In this document: piece by piece, positions 1 through 6,442 of the stretch
How positions within the stretch are numbered: the stretch's first letter is position 1
Layout of the letters: every line of letters begins with the position of its first letter
Assembly (NCBI GenBank): GCA_002707915.1
Contig: PAOE01000015.1
Location: forward strand, 26,031 to 32,472
Length of the DNA stretch: 6,442 bases
Direction of reading: 5' to 3'
Source of the DNA: Gammaproteobacteria bacterium
GTDB lineage: Bacteria > Pseudomonadota > Gammaproteobacteria > Magnimaribacterales > Magnimaribacteraceae
Notes under the pieces: model-generated
Database searches by the model: none
What the model saw: only the letters and a program-made list of their open reading frames with translations
Told to the model about the DNA's origin: nothing
Program-made: the position numbers and the translations under genes

Positions 1-2829
1 GATGCAAGAGAACCTACCATAAGAGAATTTACCTCAACAGATAATCCTATATTGACGGTAAGTGTTGCAAGCTCGGTATTACCTCAAAGGGTATTGGTTA
101 ATCTAACCCAAGAATTACAAGACTTAATCGAAACACATCCTAATGTGCTTGAGGCTGAACTAAATGGTGTTCCAGAAGATCTGATAGAGGCGATTGTAGA
201 TAAAAGTAAATTAGAATCCTATGGGATTTCCATGAATCAGCTTTATCAAGCTGTATCAAATAATAATCGCGTTATTCCCGCTGGTTTTCAAGATACTGGA
301 ACTGGAAGATTCGCTGTAAATGTTCCAAGTGTATTTTCTAGCTTAGAAGATATAGAAACTTTACCAATCAAGGTATCTGGAAATTCGGTAGTCACTCTAA
401 AAGACGTAGCTGATGTCAGTTTGACTTTCAAAGATAGAGGAGGATATTCAAGAATTAACGGGCAACAGTCTCTTTCGATAGATATTAAAAAAAGGTTAGG
501 AACGAATATTATCGATACTGTCACAGACATAAGAGAGATGGTTGAAGAAAAAATACAAGGTTTCCCTGATGGTATAGATGTCAACTTCGTGAGAGATGAC
601 TCTGAATTTGCACTTGATATGATCTCCGAGTTGCAGGGAAACGTATTAACATCAATAGCTTTAGTAATGATTGTTGTCTTAGCGGCCTTGGGTTTCCGAA
701 CTTCAATGCTCGTAGGTATGGCTATACCCTTCTCTTACTTATTCGCTCTATTGTTGCTCCTCATCATGGATAAAGAATTTAACTTCATGGTAATGTTTGG
801 AATGTTAATTTCTATGGGAATGACCATAGATGGTTCAATAGTTGTAACGGAGTATGCCGATAGAAAACTCGCTGAAGGAATGAATAGGATTGAAGCCTAT
901 ACAGCAGCGGCAACCAGAATGTTTTGGCCTGTACTTTCCTCAACTACTACAACATTGATTGCCTTTACGCCCTTGATGTTTATGCCTGGATTTGGCGCTT
1001 TCATTAGAGATATGCCTATTACAGTATTTTGCGTTCTTGTGGGCTCTCTTCTCTACTCTCTAGTTTTTGCACCTATACTAGGAGCTATGTTTGGTGGTTT
1101 AGCTAAACAGTCTGAGGAGGAAGTTAATAACATTAGATTGCTAGAGTCTTCCGATCCTCTAAGTTTATCTGGTGCTTCAGGTTTCTATGCAAGAAAAATT
1201 AATCGTTATCTTGATACTCCAGGTCAAACAATATCCATAATTCTTGCGGCTATAATTTTATGTATTGGCCTTTGGACACATCATGGTAAAGGTATTGTTT
1301 ATTTCCCCACTGTGGCTCCTCAATTTGCCGAAGTAGATATCATGGCAAGAGGAAATTTGTCGGTAGATGAGATAAGAGATATTGCTATTGAGGCAGAACA
1401 AAAAATTATTGATATTGAAGAGATAGAAAGGCTTTCAGTATGGTCCAACTCAGGTGGAAGTAGAGGTCTAGGCAGAGGTTCTAACTCTCCTGATAGAGTT
1501 GGTGGAATGTTTATAGACTTCTATGGAGAAGATGAAAGGGTTTCGGATCTAAATGGCTTTCAAATAATGGAAGTTCTTCGCGAGAGACTAGATGAAACCC
1601 CGGGTTATATAGTCCAAGTTGAAGAAGAGAAAGGTGGTCCGCCAATAGGTAAACCCCTTCAGTTGAACGTAAGTGGTGATAACGAACAATTACTTGTTGC
1701 TGCAATTCGAAGAATTAGAAGCAAACTTGAAGACATGGGAAGTTTTAAAGATATAGAGGACACAACCGTAACAAGAGGAATAGAGTGGGAATTACAGATT
1801 AATAGAACAAAAGCTGCTCAGTATGGTGCAGGGCTAAGTGATGTTGGCGCTTCCGTTCAGATGGTAACAAATGGAATAAAAGTTGGAGAGTACAGACCAC
1901 TAAATCTTGATAGAGAAGTTGATATAAGGGTGAGATTCCCTAAATCAGAAAGAAATATCGATCAATTAAGTAACCTGAATGTTCAGACCGTTAAAGGTCT
2001 TGTCCCTGTAAGCAGTTTTGTAGAGACAAACATAAAGCCTGCTACTAAAAGTATTTCAAGAAAAGGTGGAAAAAGAGTTCATAGTATTGCGGCTAATACT
2101 GTTGAGGGTGCTATACCTTCAGTGCAAATAAAGAAAGTTAAAGATTGGCTCGAAACACAAGACTTAGGCAGAGGTGTAACAGTTGGATACGATGGTTTTG
2201 ACAAATATAACAAAGAAGCAGCTGATTATTTAGTTCTAGGTTTTATTGCCATGCTCTTTGTTATGCTCATAGTTCTTGTGGCTCAATTTAATAGTTTCTA
2301 TCAAGCCAATATAGTCCTATCTGCTATTCTTTTATCTTTCGGCGGAGTTTTTGTATCACTTCTGATTTTGGATAGATCCTTCAGTACACTCCAGACAGGA
2401 ATAAGCTGTGTCGCACTCGCAGGAATAGTTGTAAACAACAACATTGTTTTGATTGATACTTTCAATCTCCTAAAAAGAAACAACCCTGGTTCAACAACAA
2501 AATCTTTGGCATTAAGAAGTGCAATATTAAGGCTAAGACCTGTTTTCCTTACATCCTTCACAACTATTGCGGGATTGTTGCCAATATCTTTGGGCTACAG
2601 CATAGATCTTATCGATAGAACAATTAAATCAGGGTCATACATAACCAGTTTCTGGGAACAGATGGCAGGATCTCTGGTTGTGGGACTCACCGTTGCGACC
2701 ATATTAACTTTAGTCGTAACTCCTTGCGCACTTGCTTTTTCCGATACTATTAGATCGTTACCTAGAAGACTCATCAGGTTTTTAACTAAACCCTTTAAAG
2801 CTCTTAATCAACTTATTAGAGCTAACTAA
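1..2829 (+). CDS. RND-family efflux transporter, inner-membrane permease subunit (5' end missing)
   Basis: This is a proton-driven RND permease of the AcrB/MexB superfamily, which exports substrates across the inner membrane, usually with a periplasmic adaptor and outer-membrane channel. The frame is open from base 1, so the gene starts upstream; the TTG at 52 is internal. The 942 residues seen, against about 1,030-1,050 for the family, imply that TM1 and the first part of the porter domain (roughly 120 residues) are missing. In fragment numbering, the porter region is about 1-200, TM2-TM6 about 215-365, TM7 about 410-425, the second periplasmic loop about 426-740 and TM8-TM12 about 743-915. 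The TM4 motif GMTIDGSIVV keeps Asp277 (AcrB D407), but Gly278 replaces D408. In TM10, GIVVNNNIVLID has Asn812 in place of K940. RLRP (Arg844, AcrB R971) and Thr851 (T978) are kept. Substrate cannot be read from sequence. The adaptor gene is presumably upstream, outside the window. The family assignment is certain; drug efflux versus another export role is open. Confidence 0.95.
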   Translation, partial: DAREPTIREFTSTDNPILTVSVASSVLPQRVLVNLTQELQDLIETHPNVLEAELNGVPEDLIEAIVDKSKLESYGISMNQLYQAVSNNNRVIPAGFQDTGTGRFAVNVPSVFSSLEDIETLPIKVSGNSVVTLKDVADVSLTFKDRGGYSRINGQQSLSIDIKKRLGTNIIDTVTDIREMVEEKIQGFPDGIDVNFVRDDSEFALDMISELQGNVLTSIALVMIVVLAALGFRTSMLVGMAIPFSYLFALLLLLIMDKEFNFMVMFGMLISMGMTIDGSIVVTEYADRKLAEGMNRIEAYTAAATRMFWPVLSSTTTTLIAFTPLMFMPGFGAFIRDMPITVFCVLVGSLLYSLVFAPILGAMFGGLAKQSEEEVNNIRLLESSDPLSLSGASGFYARKINRYLDTPGQTISIILAAIILCIGLWTHHGKGIVYFPTVAPQFAEVDIMARGNLSVDEIRDIAIEAEQKIIDIEEIERLSVWSNSGGSRGLGRGSNSPDRVGGMFIDFYGEDERVSDLNGFQIMEVLRERLDETPGYIVQVEEEKGGPPIGKPLQLNVSGDNEQLLVAAIRRIRSKLEDMGSFKDIEDTTVTRGIEWELQINRTKAAQYGAGLSDVGASVQMVTNGIKVGEYRPLNLDREVDIRVRFPKSERNIDQLSNLNVQTVKGLVPVSSFVETNIKPATKSISRKGGKRVHSIAANTVEGAIPSVQIKKVKDWLETQDLGRGVTVGYDGFDKYNKEAADYLVLGFIAMLFVMLIVLVAQFNSFYQANIVLSAILLSFGGVFVSLLILDRSFSTLQTGISCVALAGIVVNNNIVLIDTFNLLKRNNPGSTTKSLALRSAILRLRPVFLTSFTTIAGLLPISLGYSIDLIDRTIKSGSYITSFWEQMAGSLVVGLTVATILTLVVTPCALAFSDTIRSLPRRLIRFLTKPFKALNQLIRAN

Positions 2830-2853
2830 CGAGTTTATCATAGTCAGCTTTTT
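2818..2853 (+). terminator. possible weak intrinsic terminator after the RND gene
   Basis: Bases 2818-2828 can pair with 2841-2851, with one A-C mismatch (2824/2845) and one G-U pair (2819/2850), leaving a 12-nt loop. The right arm runs into a five-T tract (2849-2853). The stem is AT-rich, so termination would be leaky. It overlaps the RND stop codon. A competing hairpin lies just upstream (2799-2808 with 2815-2823, one bulged T), and a downstream hairpin uses the same T-run. The pairing is seen directly; the function is inferred. Confidence 0.3.
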
Positions 2854-2899
2854 ATTGATTCTAGGGTATCATGTGCATGCTCAACTCAATCAATAAGGG
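2849..2899 (+). promoter_or_regulatory. leader stem-loop that could mask the receptor's ribosome binding site
   Basis: Bases 2852-2860 (TTATTGATT) are a perfect 9-bp inverted repeat of 2888-2896 (AATCAATAA). Three further U-G wobbles (2849-2851 with 2897-2899) would extend the stem to 12 pairs and cover most of the AAGGGA Shine-Dalgarno sequence of the receptor gene. The 27-nt loop contains the palindrome GCATGC (2875-2880). In RNA this could keep translation of the receptor low unless the stem opens; in DNA the same symmetry could be a protein-binding operator. The repeat is plain in the sequence, but a chance origin in AT-rich DNA is possible, and its role is inferred. Confidence 0.35.
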
Positions 2900-2900
2900 A
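2895..2900 (+). promoter_or_regulatory. Shine-Dalgarno site of the TonB-dependent receptor gene
   Basis: AAGGGA lies 6 nt before the ATG at 2907. An in-frame TAG (2904-2906) directly precedes that ATG, so no longer start is possible. The site and the signal peptide that follows agree on the start. The right arm of the leader stem-loop overlaps this site. Confidence 0.75.
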
Positions 2901-2906
2901 ATATAG

Positions 2907-4958
2907 ATGACTAGAAAACTGACTTGTCTTACTTTTGCTTTAATTTTGTTGTCAGCAAATAGCTTTGCTGAAGAGATTGATGAAATAGTTGTTCTTGAGA
3001 AAAAATTATCTAGCTTATCTGGATGGTCTAATAATCAGTCAATATCTGCGATTAATCAGGAGGAGCTTGAAAAATTAGATGCTCAACATCCAAAGCAAAT
3101 TTTTAGAAGATCATCAGGAGTTTGGATTAGCAGAGGTTCCGGACAAGAACATTTAACAGCAATTCGTTCACCAGTGCTAACCGGGCCAGGTGCATGTGGC
3201 TCTTTTCTAGTACTTGAAGATGGTATACCTATAAGGCCATCAGGCTTTTGTAATGTTAATGGATTATTCGAAACTTTCTATGAGATGTCCTCTGGAGTTG
3301 AGACCATTACTGGACCGGCTAGCTCTAGGTATGGTGCGAATGCAATGCATGGAGTAATAAACATACTCTCGAAACCAATAGAGTCTGATAATAGATTTTA
3401 TTTAAATGCTGGGCCAAATAATTATAAAAATTTTAAAATTAGAGCTAGCAATAACTTGGATTGGAGCTTTGATGGGTTTTTTGCCAATAACGATGGATTT
3501 AGGGATCAATCGGGTTACGATCAACAGAAAATAAGATTGCAGTCAAAATTCGATCTTAATGAATGGACTGGATATCTAAAAGCAACTCTTACTAATCTTA
3601 ATCAAGAAACAGCTGGATATGTAAACGGCTTCAACTCATATAAAGATGAAGAATTTAGTAAACAAAACTTTAATCCAGATGCTTATCGAGATGCAAATTC
3701 TCAAAGAGTTTCACTAAAACTGATAAAGGAAATTGATGATGTAATTAGTTCAATAACCCCATATGTCAGAAGCAATGATATGAAATTCTTTCAACATTTC
3801 TTACCTGGAACACCTTTGGAAGAGAATAGTCATTATAGTTTTGGCGCAATATTTCAAAGAATAACTGACTATGAATCTTTTAGTTTCATCAGAGGGTTAC
3901 ATATTGATTTCGCAAAGGCGGAACTTACAGAAACTCAAGCTAATAAGTTGACAACTAGTTCAGCCTTTAATAACGCCACTAGACCACAAGGTAAACATTA
4001 TGACTACGAAGTTGACTCCATCACCTATGCATTTTTTGGTGGTATTGAGAACTTATCTATAGGCAATAATTTAATTTTCTTTGCAGATGCTAGAGCTGAA
4101 TTCATTGAGTATGACTATACAAATAGGATGATAAGTGGAAATACAAGAGAGGATGGATCACGATGTGGTTTTGGTGGATGTTATTACAATAGACCCGCCG
4201 ATCGAACTGATGATTTTAATGAATTAAGTGCCCGAGCAGGCATATCTACAACACTTGATTCTATAAATTACTTTGCTCAAATAAGTTTAGGATTCAGACC
4301 TCCACAAATTAATGAAGCCTATAGGCTTCAAAAGAAGCAAAATGTGACTGATCTTGATTCAGAAACTCTCACAATGTTTGAGTTTGGGAGTAAATTTGAG
4401 CTGGAATCCTTGATAGGTTCGTTAAGTTTCTATCAGAGTAAGAAGAAGAATTCGATTTTTAGAGATTCGCAGAACTTCATTGTCGATAATGGAAAAACAG
4501 ACCACAAAGGCGTTGAACTCAGCCTAAGTATCTTTGTGAATTTAAGAAATACTATTAATGCTAATATTACCTATGGAGATCATAGGTATGATTTTGAAAC
4601 CGACACTTCAATGAGAGAAAAGATTAGAGTTGATAATAAGATAGATACGGCTCCAAAAATAATGGCAAATCTCCTATGGAATATAAACTTCAACGATGAC
4701 TCCAATTTATCATTAGAAATTGAACATATGGATTCTTACTATACAGATGCAGCTAATTTGCATGAATATGAAGGTCATACACTTTATCACGCAAGATTTA
4801 ACAGAGAATTCTCTGAATCCTTGAAAGGATATTTAAGAATAGAAAATTTGACTGATAAAAGATATGCAGAGAGAGCGGACTTCAATGCTTTCGGTGGTGA
4901 TAGATATTTTCCTGGTTTACCAAGAGAAGTTTATGTTGGTTTAGAATATAGTTTCTAA
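2907..4958 (+). CDS. TonB-dependent outer-membrane receptor
   Basis: This 683-residue outer-membrane receptor takes up a scarce ligand (for example an iron chelate, vitamin or oligomer) using energy from TonB-ExbB-ExbD. Residues 1-21 are a signal peptide: basic TRK, a hydrophobic core and probable cleavage after SFA. The mature end has a TonB-box-like DEIVVL (25-30). The plug runs about 45-152, with EDGIPIRP and a GPASSRYGANAMHGVINI segment typical of plug domains. The 22-strand barrel fills the rest and ends in EYSF, with the terminal Phe recognised by the BAM machinery. The mature protein has exactly four cysteines in two close pairs, Cys97/Cys115 in the plug and Cys420/Cys425 in CGFGGC, probably disulfides. 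The length is normal and there is no frameshift. The stop lies 4 nt before xseB, so it probably heads the xseB-ispA-dxs transcript. The ligand cannot be told from sequence; I recognise the plug and CGFGGC motifs only as those of a receptor group without an assigned ligand. Confidence 0.93.
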   Translation: MTRKLTCLTFALILLSANSFAEEIDEIVVLEKKLSSLSGWSNNQSISAINQEELEKLDAQHPKQIFRRSSGVWISRGSGQEHLTAIRSPVLTGPGACGSFLVLEDGIPIRPSGFCNVNGLFETFYEMSSGVETITGPASSRYGANAMHGVINILSKPIESDNRFYLNAGPNNYKNFKIRASNNLDWSFDGFFANNDGFRDQSGYDQQKIRLQSKFDLNEWTGYLKATLTNLNQETAGYVNGFNSYKDEEFSKQNFNPDAYRDANSQRVSLKLIKEIDDVISSITPYVRSNDMKFFQHFLPGTPLEENSHYSFGAIFQRITDYESFSFIRGLHIDFAKAELTETQANKLTTSSAFNNATRPQGKHYDYEVDSITYAFFGGIENLSIGNNLIFFADARAEFIEYDYTNRMISGNTREDGSRCGFGGCYYNRPADRTDDFNELSARAGISTTLDSINYFAQISLGFRPPQINEAYRLQKKQNVTDLDSETLTMFEFGSKFELESLIGSLSFYQSKKKNSIFRDSQNFIVDNGKTDHKGVELSLSIFVNLRNTINANITYGDHRYDFETDTSMREKIRVDNKIDTAPKIMANLLWNINFNDDSNLSLEIEHMDSYYTDAANLHEYEGHTLYHARFNREFSESLKGYLRIENLTDKRYAERADFNAFGGDRYFPGLPREVYVGLEYSF

Positions 4959-4962
4959 GTTA

Positions 4963-5193
4963 ATGAACAAGAAAGTAGATGTAAATTTTGAAAAAGCTCT
5001 GGATGAGCTTGAGTCTATAGTCGAGGATTTAGAATCTGGTGACTTAAGCCTTGAAGATTCTCTAAAGTCCTTTGAGAAAGGAATCAAGCTTGCTAGGAAA
5101 TGCCAGGAGCAACTTTCTAAAGCTGAATTACAAGTTCAAAAGCTCATTGAAGAAGATGGAGAGTTTACAACAACTCCATTGAAAGATGTCTGA
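4963..5193 (+). CDS. xseB: exodeoxyribonuclease VII small subunit
   Basis: XseB binds the large subunit XseA in the cytoplasm to form exonuclease VII, which degrades single-stranded DNA to acid-soluble oligonucleotides in repair. At 76 residues it has the usual family size (about 80). It shows the typical FEKALDELESIVEDLESG start (9-26), the LSLEDSLKSFEKG turn (28-40) and a second long helix to about residue 64, forming a helical hairpin rich in Glu, Lys and Leu. The ATG at 4963 is the only good start: the frame has a TAG at 4942-4944 and no other ATG between. There is no clear Shine-Dalgarno; the start sits 4 nt after the receptor stop, so translation is probably coupled to that gene. The 3' end overlaps ispA by 8 nt. 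xseA is not in the window, which is common because it is usually elsewhere in the genome. Confidence 0.95.
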   Translation: MNKKVDVNFEKALDELESIVEDLESGDLSLEDSLKSFEKGIKLARKCQEQLSKAELQVQKLIEEDGEFTTTPLKDV

Positions 5194-6055
5194 GTTTGAA
5201 AGTCTGCTGAAATCATATCAAGCAAGAATAAATCATAAATTGGAAGGTCTTCTCCCAATGAATGATACCTTGCTTTCTAGGGCAATGCGTTACTCTGTCC
5301 TCAATGGAGGCAAGCGACTTAGGCCAATGCTCGTTTATCTTATTGGTGAGTTAAGCGATACAGAATCTGAATATCTTGATACTTTAGCTTGCTCAGTTGA
5401 ACTGATACATTGTTACTCACTTATTCATGATGATCTTCCAGCTATGGATGATGATGATCTTAGAAGAGGAAATCCCACGACACACAAAAAATTTGATGAA
5501 GCTACAGCAATTCTCGCAGGAGATGCACTTCAACCGCTTGCATTTGAATTAATTACCTCAATCGAAACTTCTGACAGAAACAAAGTTGAAATGATTAGGA
5601 GTTTGGCAAAAGCTTGCGGTCATTTGGGAATGGTTGGTGGTCAAATTAAAGACATTCATTCTCAAAATATATTTAATATGGAATCACTCGACCTAATGCA
5701 CTCAGAGAAAACTGGAAGCTTGATTGAAGCATCAATTGAAACTTCTGGAATATTGAGTGGGCTTTCAAAAAACGATATAGAGTCTTTAAAAAGTTATGGT
5801 GCGAAAATTGGTCTGGCTTTCCAGATTCAGGATGACATAATCGATATTGAGTCACCATCATATGTGAGTGGAAAGGATCAAGGGTCAGACATTACAAAAG
5901 ATAAAACTACGTATCCATCATTAGTTGGATTAGATGAATCTAGAATGAGAGCGAAAGAACTCGCTAATCAAGCCAAAAAAATTCTTCTGCCAATAACTAA
6001 AAATACTGATAATCTAATAAAATTAGCTGATTACATAGTTTCCAGAAAGGCTTAA
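5186..6055 (+). CDS. ispA: farnesyl diphosphate synthase ((2E,6E)-FPP synthase)
   Basis: IspA is a cytoplasmic class I trans-prenyltransferase. It adds two isopentenyl diphosphates in turn to dimethylallyl and then geranyl diphosphate to give C15 farnesyl diphosphate, the precursor of quinone side chains and undecaprenyl phosphate. All key motifs are present: GGKRLRP (41-47), the first aspartate-rich motif DDLPAMD (82-88) followed by DDDLRRG, Lys175-Thr176, the second aspartate-rich motif DDIID (216-220), and GKDQGSD (229-235) with Lys240. The four-residue spacing within the first motif, with Tyr77 five residues before it, is the bacterial (type II) FPP synthase pattern and argues for C15 rather than a longer product. 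At 289 residues it is close to E. coli IspA (299). The start ATG overlaps the xseB end by 8 nt and has no well-placed Shine-Dalgarno, suggesting translational coupling. dxs follows after 1 nt, as in many Gammaproteobacteria. Confidence 0.96.
   Translation: MSEFESLLKSYQARINHKLEGLLPMNDTLLSRAMRYSVLNGGKRLRPMLVYLIGELSDTESEYLDTLACSVELIHCYSLIHDDLPAMDDDDLRRGNPTTHKKFDEATAILAGDALQPLAFELITSIETSDRNKVEMIRSLAKACGHLGMVGGQIKDIHSQNIFNMESLDLMHSEKTGSLIEASIETSGILSGLSKNDIESLKSYGAKIGLAFQIQDDIIDIESPSYVSGKDQGSDITKDKTTYPSLVGLDESRMRAKELANQAKKILLPITKNTDNLIKLADYIVSRKA
6045..6050 (+). promoter_or_regulatory. Shine-Dalgarno site of dxs, inside the end of ispA
   Basis: GAAAGG lies in the last codons of ispA, 6 nt before GTG 6057. 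The dxs frame has a TAG at 6036-6038 and no ATG until 6358, which is beyond the conserved thiamine-diphosphate-binding residues. This site therefore decides the GTG start. Confidence 0.7.
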
Positions 6056-6056
6056 A

Positions 6057-6442
6057 GTGAAAATTTTTGATTCCATACCTACCGAAAAACCGATTTCAGA
6101 GATTCTGGAGGATATAAATGATCCCAGAGATCTGAGAAATCTTAGCCAAGATCAAATACCTCAGCTAGCAGATGAATTGAGAGAATTTCTTCTTTACTCG
6201 GTTGGAAAAACTGGGGGCCATTTTGGGGCCGGTCTTGGAGTAATCGAGCTAACTTTAGCACTGCATTACAAGTTTGATACTCCCCATGACAGAATTGTTT
6301 GGGATGTAGGTCATCAAACCTATCCCCATAAAATCATAACTGGAAGAAAAGATGCTATGGAGAGCATGAGACAAAGCAATGGTCTGGCCCCTTTCCCAGT
6401 AAGATCTGAAAGTATTTATGATACTTTTGGAGTTGGACACTC
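6057..6442 (+). CDS. dxs: 1-deoxy-D-xylulose-5-phosphate synthase (3' end cut by window)
   Basis: Dxs is a cytoplasmic thiamine-diphosphate enzyme that condenses pyruvate and glyceraldehyde 3-phosphate to 1-deoxy-D-xylulose 5-phosphate with loss of CO2. This is the first step of the MEP pathway, and the product also feeds thiamine and pyridoxal synthesis. Only 128 of roughly 620-640 codons are in the window. The visible N-terminal domain is clear: [10 protein letters not shown] (37-46), [10 protein letters not shown] with His55, the catalytic-region Glu64, [11 protein letters not shown] with His86 (82-92), and FGVGHS at the cut edge. His55 and His86 match the conserved cofactor-contacting histidines of the family (E. 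coli H49 and H80). The start is GTG, with a Shine-Dalgarno 6 nt upstream. It begins 1 nt after the ispA stop, so the two isoprenoid genes are presumably co-transcribed. No defect is seen in the visible part. Confidence 0.95.
   Translation, partial: MKIFDSIPTEKPISEILEDINDPRDLRNLSQDQIPQLADELREFLLYSVGKTGGHFGAGLGVIELTLALHYKFDTPHDRIVWDVGHQTYPHKIITGRKDAMESMRQSNGLAPFPVRSESIYDTFGVGH

Noticed and set aside
52..54. TTG as the start of the RND gene
   Set aside because: The frame is open to base 1 and the residues before the TTG (EFTSTDNPIL) fit the porter domain; the family has about 120 more residues upstream, so the gene is cut by the window edge.
288..584. Antisense reading frame of 98 codons
   Set aside because: It lies wholly inside the RND gene on the other strand, has no recognisable domain, and is a by-product of the coding frame. 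The same applies to the antisense frames at 1511-1705, 2301-2561, 5673-5861 and 6255-6440.
2836..2872. Promoter for the receptor gene: two TATCAT hexamers (2836-2841 and 2867-2872) resemble a -10 box
   Set aside because: Neither has a convincing -35 hexamer 16-18 nt upstream (TTATTA at 2813 and TCAGCT at 2844 are poor), and such hexamers are common in AT-rich DNA. A promoter is likely needed but I cannot place it.
2830..2906. Thiamine-diphosphate riboswitch or Fur box in the receptor leader, considered because Dxs uses thiamine diphosphate and the receptor might import it or iron
   Set aside because: The 77-nt gap is too short for a full THI element and has no CTGAGA core; no GATAATGATAATCATTATC-like Fur sequence is present.
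5186..6055. IspA as a geranylgeranyl or longer-chain synthase
   Set aside because: The first aspartate-rich motif has the bacterial FPP synthase form with Tyr at position -5, and the whole protein follows E. coli IspA closely; nothing suggests a longer product.
1..6442. Horizontal transfer or a mobile island
   Set aside because: No integrase, transposase, tRNA or flanking repeat is seen, and base composition and codon choice look even across all five genes.

Overview
The window is AT-rich, with heavy use of AGA arginine codons and A/T-ending codons. It carries five protein genes, all on the + strand and tightly packed. The block xseB-ispA-dxs is a gene order typical of Gammaproteobacteria. 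Together with low GC, short spacers, a TonB-dependent receptor and an RND pump, it suggests a marine, possibly streamlined gammaproteobacterium such as a SAR86-type lineage. The lineage is inferred from gene order and composition only; no marker gene was compared.

Layout: (1) 1-2829 is the 3' nine-tenths of an inner-membrane RND efflux pump whose first ~120 residues lie upstream of the window. (2) 2830-2906 is the only real intergenic gap (77 nt). It holds overlapping hairpins: a weak terminator-like stem followed by a T-run, and a second stem that pairs the same T-run with the ribosome binding site of the next gene. (3) 2907-4958 is a complete TonB-dependent outer-membrane receptor with signal peptide, TonB-box-like motif, plug, barrel and two cysteine pairs. 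(4) 4963-5193 is xseB, the exonuclease VII small subunit. (5) 5186-6055 is ispA, farnesyl diphosphate synthase. (6) 6057-6442 is the 5' part of dxs, 1-deoxy-D-xylulose-5-phosphate synthase, cut by the window end.

The last four genes are separated by +4, -8 and +1 nt, so they very probably form one transcript with translational coupling. Dxs starts the MEP isoprenoid pathway and IspA condenses its C5 products to C15 farnesyl diphosphate, which feeds quinones, undecaprenyl phosphate and, in some lineages, carotenoids. XseB is a common but functionally unrelated passenger. The unusual part is the receptor gene placed directly at the head of this operon, behind a leader that could control its translation. 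The RND pump has lost two of the classic proton-relay residues.

No RNA genes, insertion sequences, CRISPR arrays, attachment sites or long repeats were seen. Nothing here amounts to a clearly new system; the leader hairpins, the receptor-isoprenoid linkage and the altered RND relay are the points most worth checking.
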